Of a stretch of 32,457 bases of DNA, positions 17,568-27,655 are shown in pieces. Made by a program: the position numbers and the translations under genes. Source of the DNA: an uncultured Bacilli bacterium (GTDB taxonomy: Bacteria; Bacillota_I; Bacilli_A; RF39; UBA660); assembly GCA_944332705.1 (NCBI GenBank), contig CALVKM010000011.1, positions 1 to 32,457 of the forward strand, read 5' to 3'. Each line of letters begins with the position of its first letter. Position 1 is the first letter of the stretch. The notes beneath the pieces are model-generated. The model worked only from the letters and a program-made list of their open reading frames with translations, was not told the DNA's origin and made no database searches.

Positions 17568-18514
17568 AATATTCTAGCACGACTAAAAACAAATTCTTCG
17601 GCATCTAAACTAACAAAAATACTTTTAATAATATTAGTAGTCATTTCATTAGCATTCGTGTTAATCATATATGCAGTACTTATGGCATTTATTTCATCTT
17701 TTAATTTTTCGTCGCTAAGTAATAATATAGCTTTCATAAAATTTTTAGAAAATTCAATTTTAAATATATTATCTAAAAGTAATGTATCATCTAAATCATA
17801 ACTTAAAATAATATCTAATTTGCTTTGATATAATTTTTTTAAGAATTCAGTTTTTATTTTATCACTATATTCTTTGGAAATACCATAAAAGTAATTAACA
17901 ACGTCTGATCCTATGATATAGTCACTATTATTATTACTTAAAAGCCGTTTTTCTAAATATGGTATAGTATAATTTAAATCATAAAAATTACGAACAAACA
18001 TATTTTTTAATAAAGGATTTTGGGAATTATGATTAACTACTAATAATATATTTAAAATATCTTGCATTAAATAATTGTTAATGGCAATTATAAAATTAGA
18101 TTTTCTAAAATTATTTATATCTAAAGATAAATCATTGACTGTTTTTAAATACATTACATCAAAATTATTTATAATATAACATATAATATTATTTATTATT
18201 CTAGTAGTTACATAATTTTTAAACAATACTTCATCAGGTATTATTAAATTTAATGTTTCATCTTTAATATTTAAATATTTTTCTTTTAGATATTTAACTA
18301 TTAACATTAATTCAGAATAACTATGAGGTAATTTTTTTAATTCTTCCTGTTCAAAATATTTTAAACCTTTTATTACTTGAATAAGATCTTGATATTCTTG
18401 AGTATTTGTTTTTTTAAAAACATCTAATTCAAATAATTTGTCATACTTTTCCTTTATTGATAAAGAAATAGTAAAAATATTATCTAAAATATTTAAAATA
18501 TCTTGATTTGGCAT
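17558..18514 (-). CDS. Uncharacterised protein (orf318) downstream of lysS
   Basis: I do not recognise this 318-residue protein. It has no signal peptide or membrane helix, is rich in Asn, Ile, Leu and Lys, and looks wholly alpha-helical with weak repeats (for example IINNIICYIINNFDVMYLK near 125-143). Its ATG overlaps the lysS stop as TAATG, so it is translated with lysS, and the terminator lies on its own stop codon. Base use matches the neighbours. Two similarly helical unknown proteins occur at 3804-4607 and 20974-21807; I cannot show homology between them. Confidence 0.72.
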   Translation of the reverse strand: MPNQDILNILDNIFTISLSIKEKYDKLFELDVFKKTNTQEYQDLIQVIKGLKYFEQEELKKLPHSYSELMLIVKYLKEKYLNIKDETLNLIIPDEVLFKNYVTTRIINNIICYIINNFDVMYLKTVNDLSLDINNFRKSNFIIAINNYLMQDILNILLVVNHNSQNPLLKNMFVRNFYDLNYTIPYLEKRLLSNNNSDYIIGSDVVNYFYGISKEYSDKIKTEFLKKLYQSKLDIILSYDLDDTLLLDNIFKIEFSKNFMKAILLLSDEKLKDEINAISTAYMINTNANEMTTNIIKSIFVSLDAEEFVFSRARIFTD

Positions 18515-19998
18515 TATTTATCACGAGGTTTCATGGTTGGGAATAATATTACTTCTCTTACTGTTTCAGCACCAGTTAAAAGCATAACAAGACGATCTAT
18601 TCCAATACCTAACCCACCAGCTGGAGGCATACCATATTCTAGAGCCTCAACAAAATCGATATCCATTTCATTAGCTTCATCATTACCAAGTTCTCGTTCT
18701 TTAAGTTGACTTGCAAACCTTTCATATTGATCAATTGGATCATTTAATTCTGTAAAGGCATTACCATATTCAGAACCCGCAATAAATAGTTCAAATCTCT
18801 CTGTAAATCTTGGGTCATTTGGATTCTTTTTAGCTAAAGGACTTATTTCAATTGGATGACCATAAACAAATGTTGGTTCAACTATTGTTTCTTCCACATA
18901 CTTTTCAAAAAAGGCATTAACTATATGACCATAACCAAAGTGTTTTTCTACTTCAATACCATGTTCTAAAGCTAGCTTTTTAGCATCTTCAAAAGACATA
19001 TCTTGGAAAAAATCTATACCAGTTTTTTCTTTGATTAAATCAACCATATGAGCTCTTTTGTATTTTGGAGCTAAGTTGATATGATTTCCTAAGAAATCTA
19101 CTTCATATGTTCCATTTAATTCATAAGCTGCTGTACTTATAATACCTTCACAAATATCCATCATACCTTCTAAATCAGAGAAAGCTTTATAAAGTTCAAC
19201 AGTTGTAAATTCCGGATTATGTTTACGGTCCATACCTTCATTTCTAAATAGTCTTCCTATTTCATAAACCGCATCCATACCACCAACAAGTAAACGTTTT
19301 AAAGGTAGTTCTGTTGCTATACGCAAGTACATATCAATGTTTTGAGCATTATGATGAGTTATGAATGGCTTAGCAGCTGCTCCTCCAAGAATTGTATTTA
19401 AAACTGGAGTTTCTACTTCAGTATATCCTAAATTATCTAAATACTTCCTAATTGAACGAATTATTTTAGGGCGAGCAAAAGCAATACGTCTAGCATCATC
19501 ATTCATTATAAGATCAACATATCTTCTTCTATATCTTTCTTCAACATCATTTAAACCATGATATTTTTCAGGCAAAGGTCTTAAGGCTTTAACTAAATGA
19601 GTATACTTTATACATTTAATAGTAATTTCTCCAGTTTGGGTTTTCATCAAAATACCTTTAATACCTACAATATCGCCGATATCAGAACTTTTAAATAAAG
19701 TATATGCATCTTCTCCAACATCATTAATCGAAATATAAATTTGAATATTACCTAATTTATCTTTGATTGAGAAAAAACTAGCTTTACCCATTTTTCGAAT
19801 AAACATAATACGCCCTGCAACAGTTACTTCCTTATGTAACTCATCAAGTTCATCATGAGTCATATCTTGATATTCATCTTTAATATCTTTAGAAAAATCA
19901 GTTACTTCAAAACGATGACCAAATGGGTCAATTCCTAATTCTCTTAATTTATTAGCTTTTTCTCTTCGAACTAATTCTTGTTCACTAAATTCTCGCAT
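18514..19998 (-). CDS. lysS: Lysyl-tRNA synthetase, class II
   Basis: It charges tRNA-Lys in the cytosol. The 494-residue protein has an N-terminal OB-fold anticodon-binding domain (about 55-140), then a class II catalytic core with motif 1 around the ETPVLNTI region (about 196-203), motif 2 FRNEG...HNPEFTTVE (about 251-268) and motif 3 [12 protein letters not shown] near the C-terminus. I start at ATG 19998, which has AGAGGTGAT upstream; the in-frame GTG at 20007 is part of that ribosome binding site. It is transcribed from a promoter at 20016-20044 behind the previous terminator, and no T-box leader fits in the 85-base gap. It overlaps orf318 by one base. Confidence 0.97.
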   Translation of the reverse strand: MREFSEQELVRREKANKLRELGIDPFGHRFEVTDFSKDIKDEYQDMTHDELDELHKEVTVAGRIMFIRKMGKASFFSIKDKLGNIQIYISINDVGEDAYTLFKSSDIGDIVGIKGILMKTQTGEITIKCIKYTHLVKALRPLPEKYHGLNDVEERYRRRYVDLIMNDDARRIAFARPKIIRSIRKYLDNLGYTEVETPVLNTILGGAAAKPFITHHNAQNIDMYLRIATELPLKRLLVGGMDAVYEIGRLFRNEGMDRKHNPEFTTVELYKAFSDLEGMMDICEGIISTAAYELNGTYEVDFLGNHINLAPKYKRAHMVDLIKEKTGIDFFQDMSFEDAKKLALEHGIEVEKHFGYGHIVNAFFEKYVEETIVEPTFVYGHPIEISPLAKKNPNDPRFTERFELFIAGSEYGNAFTELNDPIDQYERFASQLKERELGNDEANEMDIDFVEALEYGMPPAGGLGIGIDRLVMLLTGAETVREVILFPTMKPRDK

Positions 19999-20015
19999 TT
20001 CTATCACCTCTACAT

Positions 20016-20044
20016 ATTTTACTAAAAATATCCCTAAAAGTCTA
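20016..20044 (-). promoter_or_regulatory. Candidate lysS promoter
   Basis: TAGACT (20039-20044) and TAAAAT (20016-20021) are 17 bases apart on the minus strand, about 18 bases before the lysS start. Four of six -35 bases match consensus; there is no TG extension. Confidence 0.45.
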
Positions 20045-20046
20045 TT

Positions 20047-20080
20047 CTAAAAACAACAATTTTCATAAAAATTGTTGTTT
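20047..20080 (-). terminator. Intrinsic terminator of the metallopeptidase gene
   Basis: A perfect 13-base-pair inverted repeat (20051-20063 with 20068-20080, AACAACAATTTT type) with a four-base loop ends in GTTGTTTTT on the minus strand, right after the stop codon at 20084. Confidence 0.85.
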
Positions 20081-20083
20081 TAA

Positions 20084-20923
20084 TTACAAATCTAACTCCG
20101 GAATATTATCTGTAATAACCTCTTTTAAATAATTAGCTTTAGCATATAACCTTGGAAATCTTGAAAAATCATTACCTAAACAAATAAATTCAAACATTCT
20201 TGCTCTATCTTCAACAGCACTACTTCTCGCATAATTATCTAAAAAATAAATATTATTACAATTATTATTATATCCCAAAGTATCATTATATACATTAGTA
20301 TTATAACTACCACTATAACTAAAACCATAAGGGTTTAAGCTATCCCAATTTCTAAAATAAACATTATTTAGTCTTAAATATTCTTCAATAGCATGCATAG
20401 TTTCATGAAAAGCTATTTTAGTTAATGATTCATTACTTGTTACATCAATAACAATTATATATTTATTATCTTGTTTAAAAAATAAACCAACTATATCAGT
20501 ATTTTCGCCATAAATACTACCATTATCAATATTAGTTGCTAAGTAAATATTTAATCCATTCATATCATTTTCATAAAATCTATTGAAAAATTCTTTATTA
20601 AATACTTTAAAGTAATCTCCAAGATAATCTAGAGCTGTAGTTATAGTATAATTATTATTAACTAAATCAATATCATAACTACCATCAGTTAAATTAATAT
20701 CATTATATAAATTAATAGCTACATTATAATAATCCTGATAATAATTAATTTGATCATTTATAAGTTTTACATCTTCACTTATAGTATCTTCATAACTAAT
20801 CCTAGCAACAGTACTTACAGGTTCACTAAAACTGCTTGTATCAAACCAAGTATAAATTGTATAACACAAAATAACTGTAATAGTTACTATTATATAACTA
20901 ATTAAATGAACTTTTCTCTCCAT
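20084..20923 (-). CDS. Membrane-anchored HExxH zinc metallopeptidase-like protein
   Basis: A 279-residue protein with one N-terminal membrane segment (about 7-27) and an extracytoplasmic remainder. FHETMH (172-177) is an HExxH zinc site; about 60 residues later AVEDRARMFE (236-245) supplies acidic residues in the position of a gluzincin-like third ligand. The region between is rich in Tyr, Asn and Ser. The family is not one I can name; it resembles small putative zinc metallopeptidases of gut bacteria. ATG at 20923 is preferred over the in-frame GTG at 20932, though neither has a strong ribosome binding site. The gene has its own promoter (20942-20970) and terminator, so it is a monocistronic unit. 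Substrate unknown; catalysis is inferred from HExxH. Confidence 0.72.
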   Translation of the reverse strand: MERKVHLISYIIVTITVILCYTIYTWFDTSSFSEPVSTVARISYEDTISEDVKLINDQINYYQDYYNVAINLYNDINLTDGSYDIDLVNNNYTITTALDYLGDYFKVFNKEFFNRFYENDMNGLNIYLATNIDNGSIYGENTDIVGLFFKQDNKYIIVIDVTSNESLTKIAFHETMHAIEEYLRLNNVYFRNWDSLNPYGFSYSGSYNTNVYNDTLGYNNNCNNIYFLDNYARSSAVEDRARMFEFICLGNDFSRFPRLYAKANYLKEVITDNIPELDL

Positions 20924-20941
20924 ACCAATCACTTGGGCTAT

Positions 20942-20970
20942 ATTTTACCACAAATTAAAGAAAATTGCAA
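20942..20970 (-). promoter_or_regulatory. Promoter of the metallopeptidase gene
   Basis: TTGCAA (20965-20970) and TAAAAT (20942-20947) are 17 bases apart on the minus strand, with a TGG extension before the -10. The leader would be only about 12 bases, which fits the weak ribosome binding site. Confidence 0.6.
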
Positions 20971-20973
20971 AAA

Positions 20974-21807
20974 CTAATGCTTGAACGACTGTAATTTCTT
21001 TATTTCTTCTTTATTTAATATATTATTATTAATACCTTTTTTAATCATTAAATCGATATCTTCATTATCAAGTAATTCCATAATCCCCGGTGTAAATATT
21101 TTAATTAAAAATTCTTTATCATTTAATTTAATTAATTTATCATATAAATTATTCATATCGATATTATCTTTAAAAGCATATAAAGATTCTATTATATAAA
21201 ATATATCTTTTTCTTTGATAAAATAATTTATTATATTATTATAGTTAAAATGATTTTTTTCATAAGTAAATGCTAAACGCCATAAAGATTCTTTTTGGTC
21301 ATTTTCTATTCCAAGTTCTACTAAATCTAAAAATTTATTTTCATCTATTTTTAGAGGTATAGGTACACTAATATATTCTGTTAAAAAATCTAATAATTCT
21401 AAATCAGTCATTCTATGTAAATATTTAAATATGGAATAACAATTATTTAATTTTTCTAATATAGAATTATAAAGCGCCCCACCATCTCTTACTAATAATT
21501 TTTCCTTTTTTAAATTTTCTATTTTTTTACTAATAATATCCCATGCTTCTTCATCACAATTATTTTTATCTACTGCAGTTAATTTATCTAAAAAGAAATT
21601 AATGTTTTCTAATCTTTTTTCTTCTACTTCATCAATTTCATTCGGTATTTCTTCTTTTATTTTTTTAATGTCTTTAATTAATCTTTTTATTTCAGATCTA
21701 GTATCAATAGTATATTTATTTAAATCTAAGTTTTGTAATTCTTCTAATAATTTATCACTATTAATAAATCTATTTAGGTATTTATACCAAAGTTTAACTA
21801 ATTCCAT
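20974..21807 (-). CDS. Uncharacterised helical protein (orf277)
   Basis: I do not recognise this 277-residue protein. It is acidic/lysine-rich and fully helical, with a coiled-coil-like stretch (about 45-110: IKKIKEEIPNEIDEVEEKR onward) and possible short helical repeats in the second half (LAFTYEKNH, LYAFKDN). No HPt-type HxxKG motif is present, so it is not an obvious phosphotransfer partner. Its ATG overlaps the receiver gene by 14 bases, so it is translated with the histidine kinase and receiver and may belong to that pathway. No clear terminator follows before the next promoter. Confidence 0.7.
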   Translation of the reverse strand: MELVKLWYKYLNRFINSDKLLEELQNLDLNKYTIDTRSEIKRLIKDIKKIKEEIPNEIDEVEEKRLENINFFLDKLTAVDKNNCDEEAWDIISKKIENLKKEKLLVRDGGALYNSILEKLNNCYSIFKYLHRMTDLELLDFLTEYISVPIPLKIDENKFLDLVELGIENDQKESLWRLAFTYEKNHFNYNNIINYFIKEKDIFYIIESLYAFKDNIDMNNLYDKLIKLNDKEFLIKIFTPGIMELLDNEDIDLMIKKGINNNILNKEEIKKLQSFKH

Positions 21808-22159
21808 TTTGATACCTATCTATTGTTTCTTTTAATAAATTAACATCTATAGGTTTAGGAATGTAGGCATCAAAACCAAGACTCAAATATTTTTCTTTGG
21901 CATCAATACCAGCATCAGCCGTTAGGGCTATAATGGGAGTATTAAAGCCTTCGATACTTTTTAGTTTTTTAAATGTTTCTACACCATCCATCTCGGGCAT
22001 CATTATATCCATAAATATAATATCATATTTATTATTTACGACATTTTCTAAACATTCTTTACCACTCATAACACTAGATACTTTAACTCCTAAATGTTCT
22101 AGTAATTTTTCTGCAACTTTAATATTTAATAAATTATCATCAACAATTAATGCTTTCAT
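21794..22159 (-). CDS. Stand-alone response-regulator receiver protein
   Basis: A 121-residue CheY-like receiver domain with no output domain. It has the acidic pair D7-D8, the phosphoacceptor D51 in [13 protein letters not shown], the Thr in ALTAD (about 79-83) and the Lys in YIPKPID (about 103). The sequence style ([20 protein letters not shown]) is that of receivers fused to hybrid kinases. Its ATG overlaps the kinase stop as ATGA, so kinase and receiver behave like a hybrid kinase split into two genes. With no output domain it must act by protein contact or phosphotransfer. Confidence 0.9.
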   Translation of the reverse strand: MKALIVDDNLLNIKVAEKLLEHLGVKVSSVMSGKECLENVVNNKYDIIFMDIMMPEMDGVETFKKLKSIEGFNTPIIALTADAGIDAKEKYLSLGFDAYIPKPIDVNLLKETIDRYQNGIS

Positions 22160-23532
22160 ATTCTACCTACTTTCTGGGTTAATTTAATTTTAAAAGTTGT
22201 TCCCCTAGATGATGATGTACAACTTATTTCCCCATTTAATATATCAACTAATCTTTTGGTTATAGCAAGACCTAAACCTAAACCAGCAGTAGCACTATCT
22301 TTATAATCACTGGCTCTGGTAAAGTTTTCAAATAAATGATTTACAACATATTCATCCATTCCCTCACCATTATCTTTAATAATAATTTCCAACTTACAAA
22401 TACTACCTTTAATACTAGATTTTATATTTAAATTAATTTTTCCATTGTATGTATATTTAATAGCATTATCTACTAAATTAATTATTATTCTTTTTATTTT
22501 ATCAATATCTCCTTCTAAAACATCGGGAGCTTTTATATTTAATTTTAATTCTAAATTCTTTTCTGCTAATTTATATTTATATAAATTAGCTATATCATTA
22601 ATCACATTTTTTAAATTATATTTTTCTTCTTTTATAGATGTATCATCAACATCTAAACTTGCTATATCAATGATATTTGAAACCATATAAAGCAAAGTAT
22701 TAGCAGAATCCATTAAATACTTGCTATTTTCTTTAGCTTCTCTTAAAGTTTTAGCATCACTTATAAGAGTAGAAAAACCTACAATAGCATTCAGAGGTGT
22801 TCTTATTTCATGAGACATACTGGTTAAAAATTCTTTTTTTATTTGATTTGATTTTTCTGCTTGAATCTTGGCTAAATTAAGTTCATTTAATAATTTAACA
22901 TCAGGGTTTTCAATGGTATAATACATCATAATTGTAATAAATGTTTGAGTTACTGTAATTAAAAGAATACCAGGATTAATTTCTCTAACAATTAAATTAG
23001 CTGTTGCTCCAAAAATAAAGGTAAATAAAGGAACATATTTTCTATAACCGACTTCTTTAATATTTAATATTAAACAGAATAACCACATTATTATTAATAG
23101 AGCAATTATAATATATAAAAAGTCTGTTGCAGGACCAAAAGAATAAACATAAGTACCATCATAATAATAGTATAAAGGTATTATACATAAAATAAGAACT
23201 ACAATAATAAAAAATATATTTAAAATTTTATTAAGAGTTTTTTTGTTATTAAATGATATTAAAATAATATATTTAGTAAATAAAAATGTCCATGTAAAAA
23301 TATATATTAAAAATAGGCGATTGACTATTTCGTTTAATATAGGAATATTATCTTGATATGGTACGGTTAATATACATGTTAATTCTAATACTATGCCAAA
23401 AAAAGCAGCAATAATTAGATAATTATAAATGTTATTTTCGGCATTATCTATTCTTTGTTTAGAATAATACATTATCCCTGTAAGTAGTAAGTATAGAAAA
23501 CTTACTATTAACATAGTAACCCCAATAATCAC
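22156..23532 (-). CDS. Seven-TM sensor histidine kinase
   Basis: A 458-residue membrane kinase. Seven hydrophobic helices (about 2-22, 37-57, 70-93, 103-122, 136-157, 166-182, 188-205) form the sensor, with no large outside domain, so the signal is probably membrane-linked or a small solute. A short linker leads to the HisKA segment [11 protein letters not shown] with H241, then the HATPase domain: N box NLVDNAIKY (N356), G1 DNGEG (387-391) and G2 GLGLGLA (417-423). Starts at GTG 23532 with an AGGAG site. It lies four bases after the acyl ligase stop and ends ATGA over the receiver. It ends in TGA. Confidence 0.92.
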   Translation of the reverse strand: MIIGVTMLIVSFLYLLLTGIMYYSKQRIDNAENNIYNYLIIAAFFGIVLELTCILTVPYQDNIPILNEIVNRLFLIYIFTWTFLFTKYIILISFNNKKTLNKILNIFFIIVVLILCIIPLYYYYDGTYVYSFGPATDFLYIIIALLIIMWLFCLILNIKEVGYRKYVPLFTFIFGATANLIVREINPGILLITVTQTFITIMMYYTIENPDVKLLNELNLAKIQAEKSNQIKKEFLTSMSHEIRTPLNAIVGFSTLISDAKTLREAKENSKYLMDSANTLLYMVSNIIDIASLDVDDTSIKEEKYNLKNVINDIANLYKYKLAEKNLELKLNIKAPDVLEGDIDKIKRIIINLVDNAIKYTYNGKINLNIKSSIKGSICKLEIIIKDNGEGMDEYVVNHLFENFTRASDYKDSATAGLGLGLAITKRLVDILNGEISCTSSSRGTTFKIKLTQKVGRI

Positions 23533-23536
23533 TTTA

Positions 23537-25303
23537 TCAACTCCTATTTCTTACTCTTTTTAATTCTTTTTCTTCATTTAATTCTTTTAATGCTTCAAAA
23601 TCTATTTTACCAACTGCAGTGATTGGTAATTTATTAGTTACTTCTATATTTAATCCCTCGGTATAATAACTTGGTAAACAATATTGTAAAACTTCTTTTA
23701 TTTCTTTAATTATTTGTTTTTCTTGATTTTCATACTCTGGTTTTAATACAATATATGTTTTAGCATAATTACCTACACCATGAATATTATCAGGAACTCC
23801 AATAGTTTTACAAGAAAGTATAGCATTATTTGTACTAACTAATTTATCTATTACAAAAGGATAAATTTTAAAGCCATCATATCTCGTAATCATTTCTTTA
23901 ATTCTACCATCAACATAAAGAATACCATCTTCATCAATGTAACCTAAATCTCCGGTATGAATCCATATATATCCATCTTTATGTTTTCTTAAAACTTGCT
24001 CTGTTAAAGTTGGATTATTAAAATATCCTAACATTTGATTTGGTGTTCTTAAACAAATTTCTCCTCGCATGTTATAATCAAGCTCTTCATCTTTAGTAGT
24101 TTCTGTTTCCTCATCAAACTTGAATATTCCCACAGTACAACCAGGAAGAGGAATACCTACACTGCCTGGTTTGTATGGTTCTAATTGTCTTACTGCAAAA
24201 GCAGAGGTTGCTTCAGTTAAAGCATACCCCGGATACACACCTTTACTAGCTCCATTTTCTTTTAAAAATTGTTCGCTTTCTAAAAACAATTCGGAAGACA
24301 TGGCATCTCCACCAACAGCACATCCTTTTATGTATGAAACACCATTTTTAGCTAATAATTTACTACCATTTACTATTTTATAATGAGCAGGAACACCTGC
24401 AAACCATTGAGGTTGGTATTTATTTAAATAATTTGGCATTTTCTTTGAATCTAATTTAGATATAATTGTGGCTTTCATTCCTACAACTAAACTCATGTGA
24501 AGCATACCACTACCATAAGAAATCCAAGGTGGCATAATTAGTAAAAATCGATCTTTTTCGGCAAAACCAATGCCTGATGATTTATATTCATAAGCCATAG
24601 CATTATAATTATCATGTGATAAAATTACTCCTTTAGGTACTCCGGTTGTACCACCAGTATGAACAATTGTTAAAGCTTGATTTTCTTGGTAATCAGGAAT
24701 CTCTACACTACCAATACTTAAATTATCTTGATAATTTATAAATCTATTATCTTTTCTACCTAAAATGCTACTGTAAAGGCCAGTTGCTAAAGAGATACCT
24801 CCTAATAAAAGGGGCATTTTAGTCGCACTATTATTAAGAGAGTAATTTATTACTTTAATGTCTTGATTAGTGATAGCTTCTTTTAATTTAGATGTAAATA
24901 TATCAGTGTTAATAACTACACTTGATTTTGCTTCATCTAAATATTCTTTAATACCATTAGCACTAGTTCTAGGATCAATTAAATTACTTATAGCATTTAA
25001 TCTTCCTAAAGCATACCAATCATAGACAAATTCAGGACTCATTAACATTGAACAAGTAACAATATCATTTTCCTTAACACCTAAATCTTGAAAAAATTCA
25101 GTTTTTTCTTCAACTTTATCAAAGAATTCCCCATAGCTTATATTAGTACCTTCATATTCCAAAGCAATATTATCTTTACGATTTTTATTTTCTTCATAAA
25201 CTAAATCATAAGTTTTCATTCTGGGAAAATCAAAATTTTCAACATTCTCTGGATAATATTTTTCCCATCTTCTTTCTTCAGATGGCTTTAATTTTGAATT
25301 CAT
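23537..25303 (-). CDS. AMP-binding acyl-CoA synthetase-like enzyme
   Basis: A 588-residue member of the adenylate-forming (ANL) superfamily, which activates a carboxylic acid with ATP and usually transfers it to CoA. Motifs: P-loop [11 protein letters not shown] (215-225), GYALTEAT (A5), HTGDLGY (A7), and the C-terminal catalytic Lys566 in [10 protein letters not shown] (A10). An unusual Gly/Leu-rich insert, [19 protein letters not shown] (163-181), lies before the P-loop and might touch the membrane. ATG at 25303 has an AGAGGTG site and an extended -10 promoter upstream. It is co-transcribed with the histidine kinase (four-base gap). The acid is unknown; the dehydrogenases upstream hint at acid/aldehyde/alcohol interconversion. 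Confidence 0.9.
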   Translation of the reverse strand: MNSKLKPSEERRWEKYYPENVENFDFPRMKTYDLVYEENKNRKDNIALEYEGTNISYGEFFDKVEEKTEFFQDLGVKENDIVTCSMLMSPEFVYDWYALGRLNAISNLIDPRTSANGIKEYLDEAKSSVVINTDIFTSKLKEAITNQDIKVINYSLNNSATKMPLLLGGISLATGLYSSILGRKDNRFINYQDNLSIGSVEIPDYQENQALTIVHTGGTTGVPKGVILSHDNYNAMAYEYKSSGIGFAEKDRFLLIMPPWISYGSGMLHMSLVVGMKATIISKLDSKKMPNYLNKYQPQWFAGVPAHYKIVNGSKLLAKNGVSYIKGCAVGGDAMSSELFLESEQFLKENGASKGVYPGYALTEATSAFAVRQLEPYKPGSVGIPLPGCTVGIFKFDEETETTKDEELDYNMRGEICLRTPNQMLGYFNNPTLTEQVLRKHKDGYIWIHTGDLGYIDEDGILYVDGRIKEMITRYDGFKIYPFVIDKLVSTNNAILSCKTIGVPDNIHGVGNYAKTYIVLKPEYENQEKQIIKEIKEVLQYCLPSYYTEGLNIEVTNKLPITAVGKIDFEALKELNEEKELKRVRNRS

Positions 25304-25333
25304 AAAACACCTCTTTTACAAAATTACAGTAAT

Positions 25334-25342
25334 AGTATAACA
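25334..25342 (-). promoter_or_regulatory. Extended -10 promoter of the acyl ligase / kinase operon
   Basis: TGT-TATACT on the minus strand lies 31 bases before the start codon and just past the terminator at 25360-25384. No convincing -35. Confidence 0.6.
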
Positions 25343-25354
25343 TAATTTAAGACA

Positions 25355-25384
25355 TTTAAAAAGGTTAATTTCAAATTAACCTTT
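25355..25384 (-). terminator. Intrinsic terminator of the FIST-ALDH-SDR operon
   Basis: AAAGGTTAATTT pairs with AAATTAACCTTT (25360-25384), a very regular 11-12 base-pair stem ending in a five-T run on the minus strand. It overlaps the stop codon of the dehydrogenase. Confidence 0.8.
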
Positions 25385-26141
25385 ATACACAAGTATATCC
25401 ACCATCAATTGGTAGTATGACACCAGTTACATAGCTAGCTTCTTCGCTTCCTAAGAATATTGCCCCTGCATTAAGTTCACCAGCATGTCCATATCTTCCA
25501 ACTGGTACTGTAGCTTTCATATAAGCCGTAAATGAATCAGTTATTAAAGTTTCATGAGTAAGTTCGGTATCAAAATATCCTGGACATATTGCATTACAAG
25601 TAATACCATATTTTGCGAGCTCTGCAGCTACTGCTCTGGTAAAGTTTACAACTCCACCTTTACTTGTGTGATATGCAACAGTATCCATTGCCATATTACC
25701 AACCATTCCATACATTGAAGCAATATTGATAATTCTACCATAATTATTTTTCTTCATGATATTTGCAAATGCTCTAGTTACATAAAATACACTATTCATA
25801 TCAGTATCTATAGTAAACTTCCATTCTTCATCAGTCATATTAAGTACCCCATTATTCTTAGCACTTCCTGCACAATTGACTAAAACATCAACTTTACCAT
25901 ATTTTTCTTCAACAGCCTTAGCTGCATTATTTACATCAGTTACATTTGTAACATCACATTTAACTGGATAAGCACTCACTCCCATACCTTCTAATTCTTT
26001 AGCAAATTCTTCGAGTCTTTCAATTCTTCTTGCCATTAAAACTAAAGTTGCACCTTGATGAGCAAACCCTCTAGCCATTTGCATACCTAGACCAGATGAT
26101 GCTCCAGTTATTACTACTACTCTTCCTTTATAATCAAACAT
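25383..26141 (-). CDS. Short-chain dehydrogenase/reductase (FabG-like SDR)
   Basis: A 252-residue classical SDR that moves hydride between NAD(P) and a hydroxy/keto substrate. It has TGASSGLG (12-19) for the dinucleotide, NCAG (89-92), N116, catalytic S142, and Y157-K161 in YHTSKGG, then CPGYFDTE and the C-terminal IDGGYT. ARR at 37-39 after the second strand hints at NADP(H), which is inference. ATG at 26141 has an AAGGAGG site. It follows the aldehyde dehydrogenase by 51 bases that hold an inverted repeat. It is not in a fatty-acid synthesis cluster, so a role in hydroxyacid or alcohol metabolism with its neighbours is more likely than FabG itself. Confidence 0.92.
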   Translation of the reverse strand: MFDYKGRVVVITGASSGLGMQMARGFAHQGATLVLMARRIERLEEFAKELEGMGVSAYPVKCDVTNVTDVNNAAKAVEEKYGKVDVLVNCAGSAKNNGVLNMTDEEWKFTIDTDMNSVFYVTRAFANIMKKNNYGRIINIASMYGMVGNMAMDTVAYHTSKGGVVNFTRAVAAELAKYGITCNAICPGYFDTELTHETLITDSFTAYMKATVPVGRYGHAGELNAGAIFLGSEEASYVTGVILPIDGGYTCV

Positions 26142-26162
26142 AATTTTTTCCTCCTTAATTTT

Positions 26163-26192
26163 TTAAAGAGCAAGCATTTACTTGCTCTTTAA
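26163..26192 (-). repeat. Inverted repeat between aldehyde dehydrogenase and SDR genes
   Basis: TTAAAGAGCAAG and CTTGCTCTTTAA form a perfect 12-base-pair hairpin with loop CATTTA, starting at the base after the aldehyde dehydrogenase stop. On the minus strand it is followed by A, not T, so it is not a standard terminator; it may protect or process the mRNA and set unequal expression. Confidence 0.7.
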
Positions 26193-27629
26193 TTATTTTG
26201 TAACATTTTTTAAAATAACAGTTTTCATTCTAGACATTTCATTTAATGTGGTCATGATACCTTCATTACCAATGCCTGAATATTTCCAACCACCGAAAGG
26301 TTGTTCAAATGATCTGAAGAAACTTGCACCATTAATGACAAATCCTCCACATTCCATGGCCTCACTTACCTTAATAGCTTTATTAAAATCACGAGTTACT
26401 ATAGCACCAGATAAGCCATAAATAGACTGATTAGCAATTTCGACAGCTTCTTCAATCGTATCAAAACCAATTACGGGAATAACTGGACCAAAGATTTCCA
26501 TATCTTTAGCAACTTCCATATCCCGAGTTACATTATCTAGAATTGTTGGTTCATAGAAAGCTCCTTTTCTACGACCACCATAAATTAGTTTAGCTCCTGC
26601 TTCAATTGTTTTGTTAACTTGTTTTTCAACTTCGATTGCAGCATCTTCACTAATTAAGCAACCTATATCGGTATCCATTTCTGAAGGCATACCTACCTTT
26701 AATGTTTTAATTTTGGCTACCATTTTATTAATAAATTCATCTTTAACAGAATTTTCTACTAGGAATCTTTTACTAGCACAACATACTTGACCAGTATTAT
26801 AAAGTCTTCCCCAAACAGTTTCTTCAACTGCTAAATCAATATCACCATCAGCACAAATTATAAAGGCATCATTTCCACCAAGTTCAAGACTATTATGAGC
26901 ACAATGTTCGGCACAATTTTTAGCAGCATCGATACCTGCAGCAGTAGAACCAGTTAAACTTACCATATCAACTAACTTACTACTTGTAAGAGTTGTTCCA
27001 ACTATTGAACCAGAGCCATGAACTACTGAAATAACTCCCGCAGGAACTCCTGCTTCCACAAGTAATTCAACATAACGAGTTAAAGTAAGTGGATTAGCAC
27101 TAGCGGGCTTTAATATTACTGAATTACCCATTAATAATGCAGGTGGTACTTTATTGATAAAAATATCACTTGGGAAATTAAACGGAATAATAGCAACTAC
27201 TACTCCTAGAGGTTGTCTAATGGTATATTGAATAGTATTTTCTTGACCCTTTTCTGTTCCTCTATAAATAATATTCCCATATTCATGTTTAACTTTTTCT
27301 ACATAAGCTGGAACACCAATCTGAATGTTTGCAATTTCATTATATGCTTCTTTAATTGGTTTTCCTGTTTCATCTGATAATAATTTAGCCAGTTCATCTT
27401 TGTTTTTTTCCACTAATTCGGCGAACTTTGTTAGTATTTCACATCTAGCAACAACTGATAAAGATGCCCAATCTTTTTGATGTTCATGAGCATATTTAAT
27501 TGCTTCTTCAACATCTTCTTTGGTAAGAGAAGGCACTGTATCAACAAGTTCATTTGTTGCAGGATTCATAACTTCAATTACTTTACCATCACTTGAATCT
27601 CTCCAAGTACTACCTATTAAACTTTTCAT
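26193..27629 (-). CDS. NAD(P)-dependent aldehyde dehydrogenase (succinate-semialdehyde dehydrogenase-like)
   Basis: A 478-residue aldehyde dehydrogenase that oxidises an aldehyde to its acid in the cytosol. Seen: oxyanion Asn151 in PFNFPSD, the cofactor Lys in ILKPA (Lys174), GSTAAG turn (227-232), general base Glu249 in LELGGNDAF, and catalytic Cys283 in GQVCCASKR (an unusual Cys pair). Length is typical. ATG at 27629 has an AAAGGAGAG site. It lies 26 bases behind the FIST gene and upstream of the SDR. The succinate-semialdehyde label is only a closest-style guess. Confidence 0.92.
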   Translation of the reverse strand: MKSLIGSTWRDSSDGKVIEVMNPATNELVDTVPSLTKEDVEEAIKYAHEHQKDWASLSVVARCEILTKFAELVEKNKDELAKLLSDETGKPIKEAYNEIANIQIGVPAYVEKVKHEYGNIIYRGTEKGQENTIQYTIRQPLGVVVAIIPFNFPSDIFINKVPPALLMGNSVILKPASANPLTLTRYVELLVEAGVPAGVISVVHGSGSIVGTTLTSSKLVDMVSLTGSTAAGIDAAKNCAEHCAHNSLELGGNDAFIICADGDIDLAVEETVWGRLYNTGQVCCASKRFLVENSVKDEFINKMVAKIKTLKVGMPSEMDTDIGCLISEDAAIEVEKQVNKTIEAGAKLIYGGRRKGAFYEPTILDNVTRDMEVAKDMEIFGPVIPVIGFDTIEEAVEIANQSIYGLSGAIVTRDFNKAIKVSEAMECGGFVINGASFFRSFEQPFGGWKYSGIGNEGIMTTLNEMSRMKTVILKNVTK

Positions 27630-27655
27630 TTTCTCTCCTTTTTATTCTTTATATT

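Noticed and set aside
20974-21807. orf277 as an HPt phosphotransfer protein
   Set aside because: It is helical, but none of its His residues sits in an HxxKG-type motif.
3804-22158. TGA read as tryptophan, as in mycoplasmas
   Set aside because: orf267 and the kinase end in TGA, the latter as an ATGA overlap with the receiver start, and no long frame requires TGA as a sense codon. In both cases a TAA follows within three codons, so this is not absolute proof.
26163-26192. Standard intrinsic terminator after the aldehyde dehydrogenase gene
   Set aside because: On the transcribed strand the stem is followed by A residues, not a U-tract, so it is listed only as an inverted repeat.
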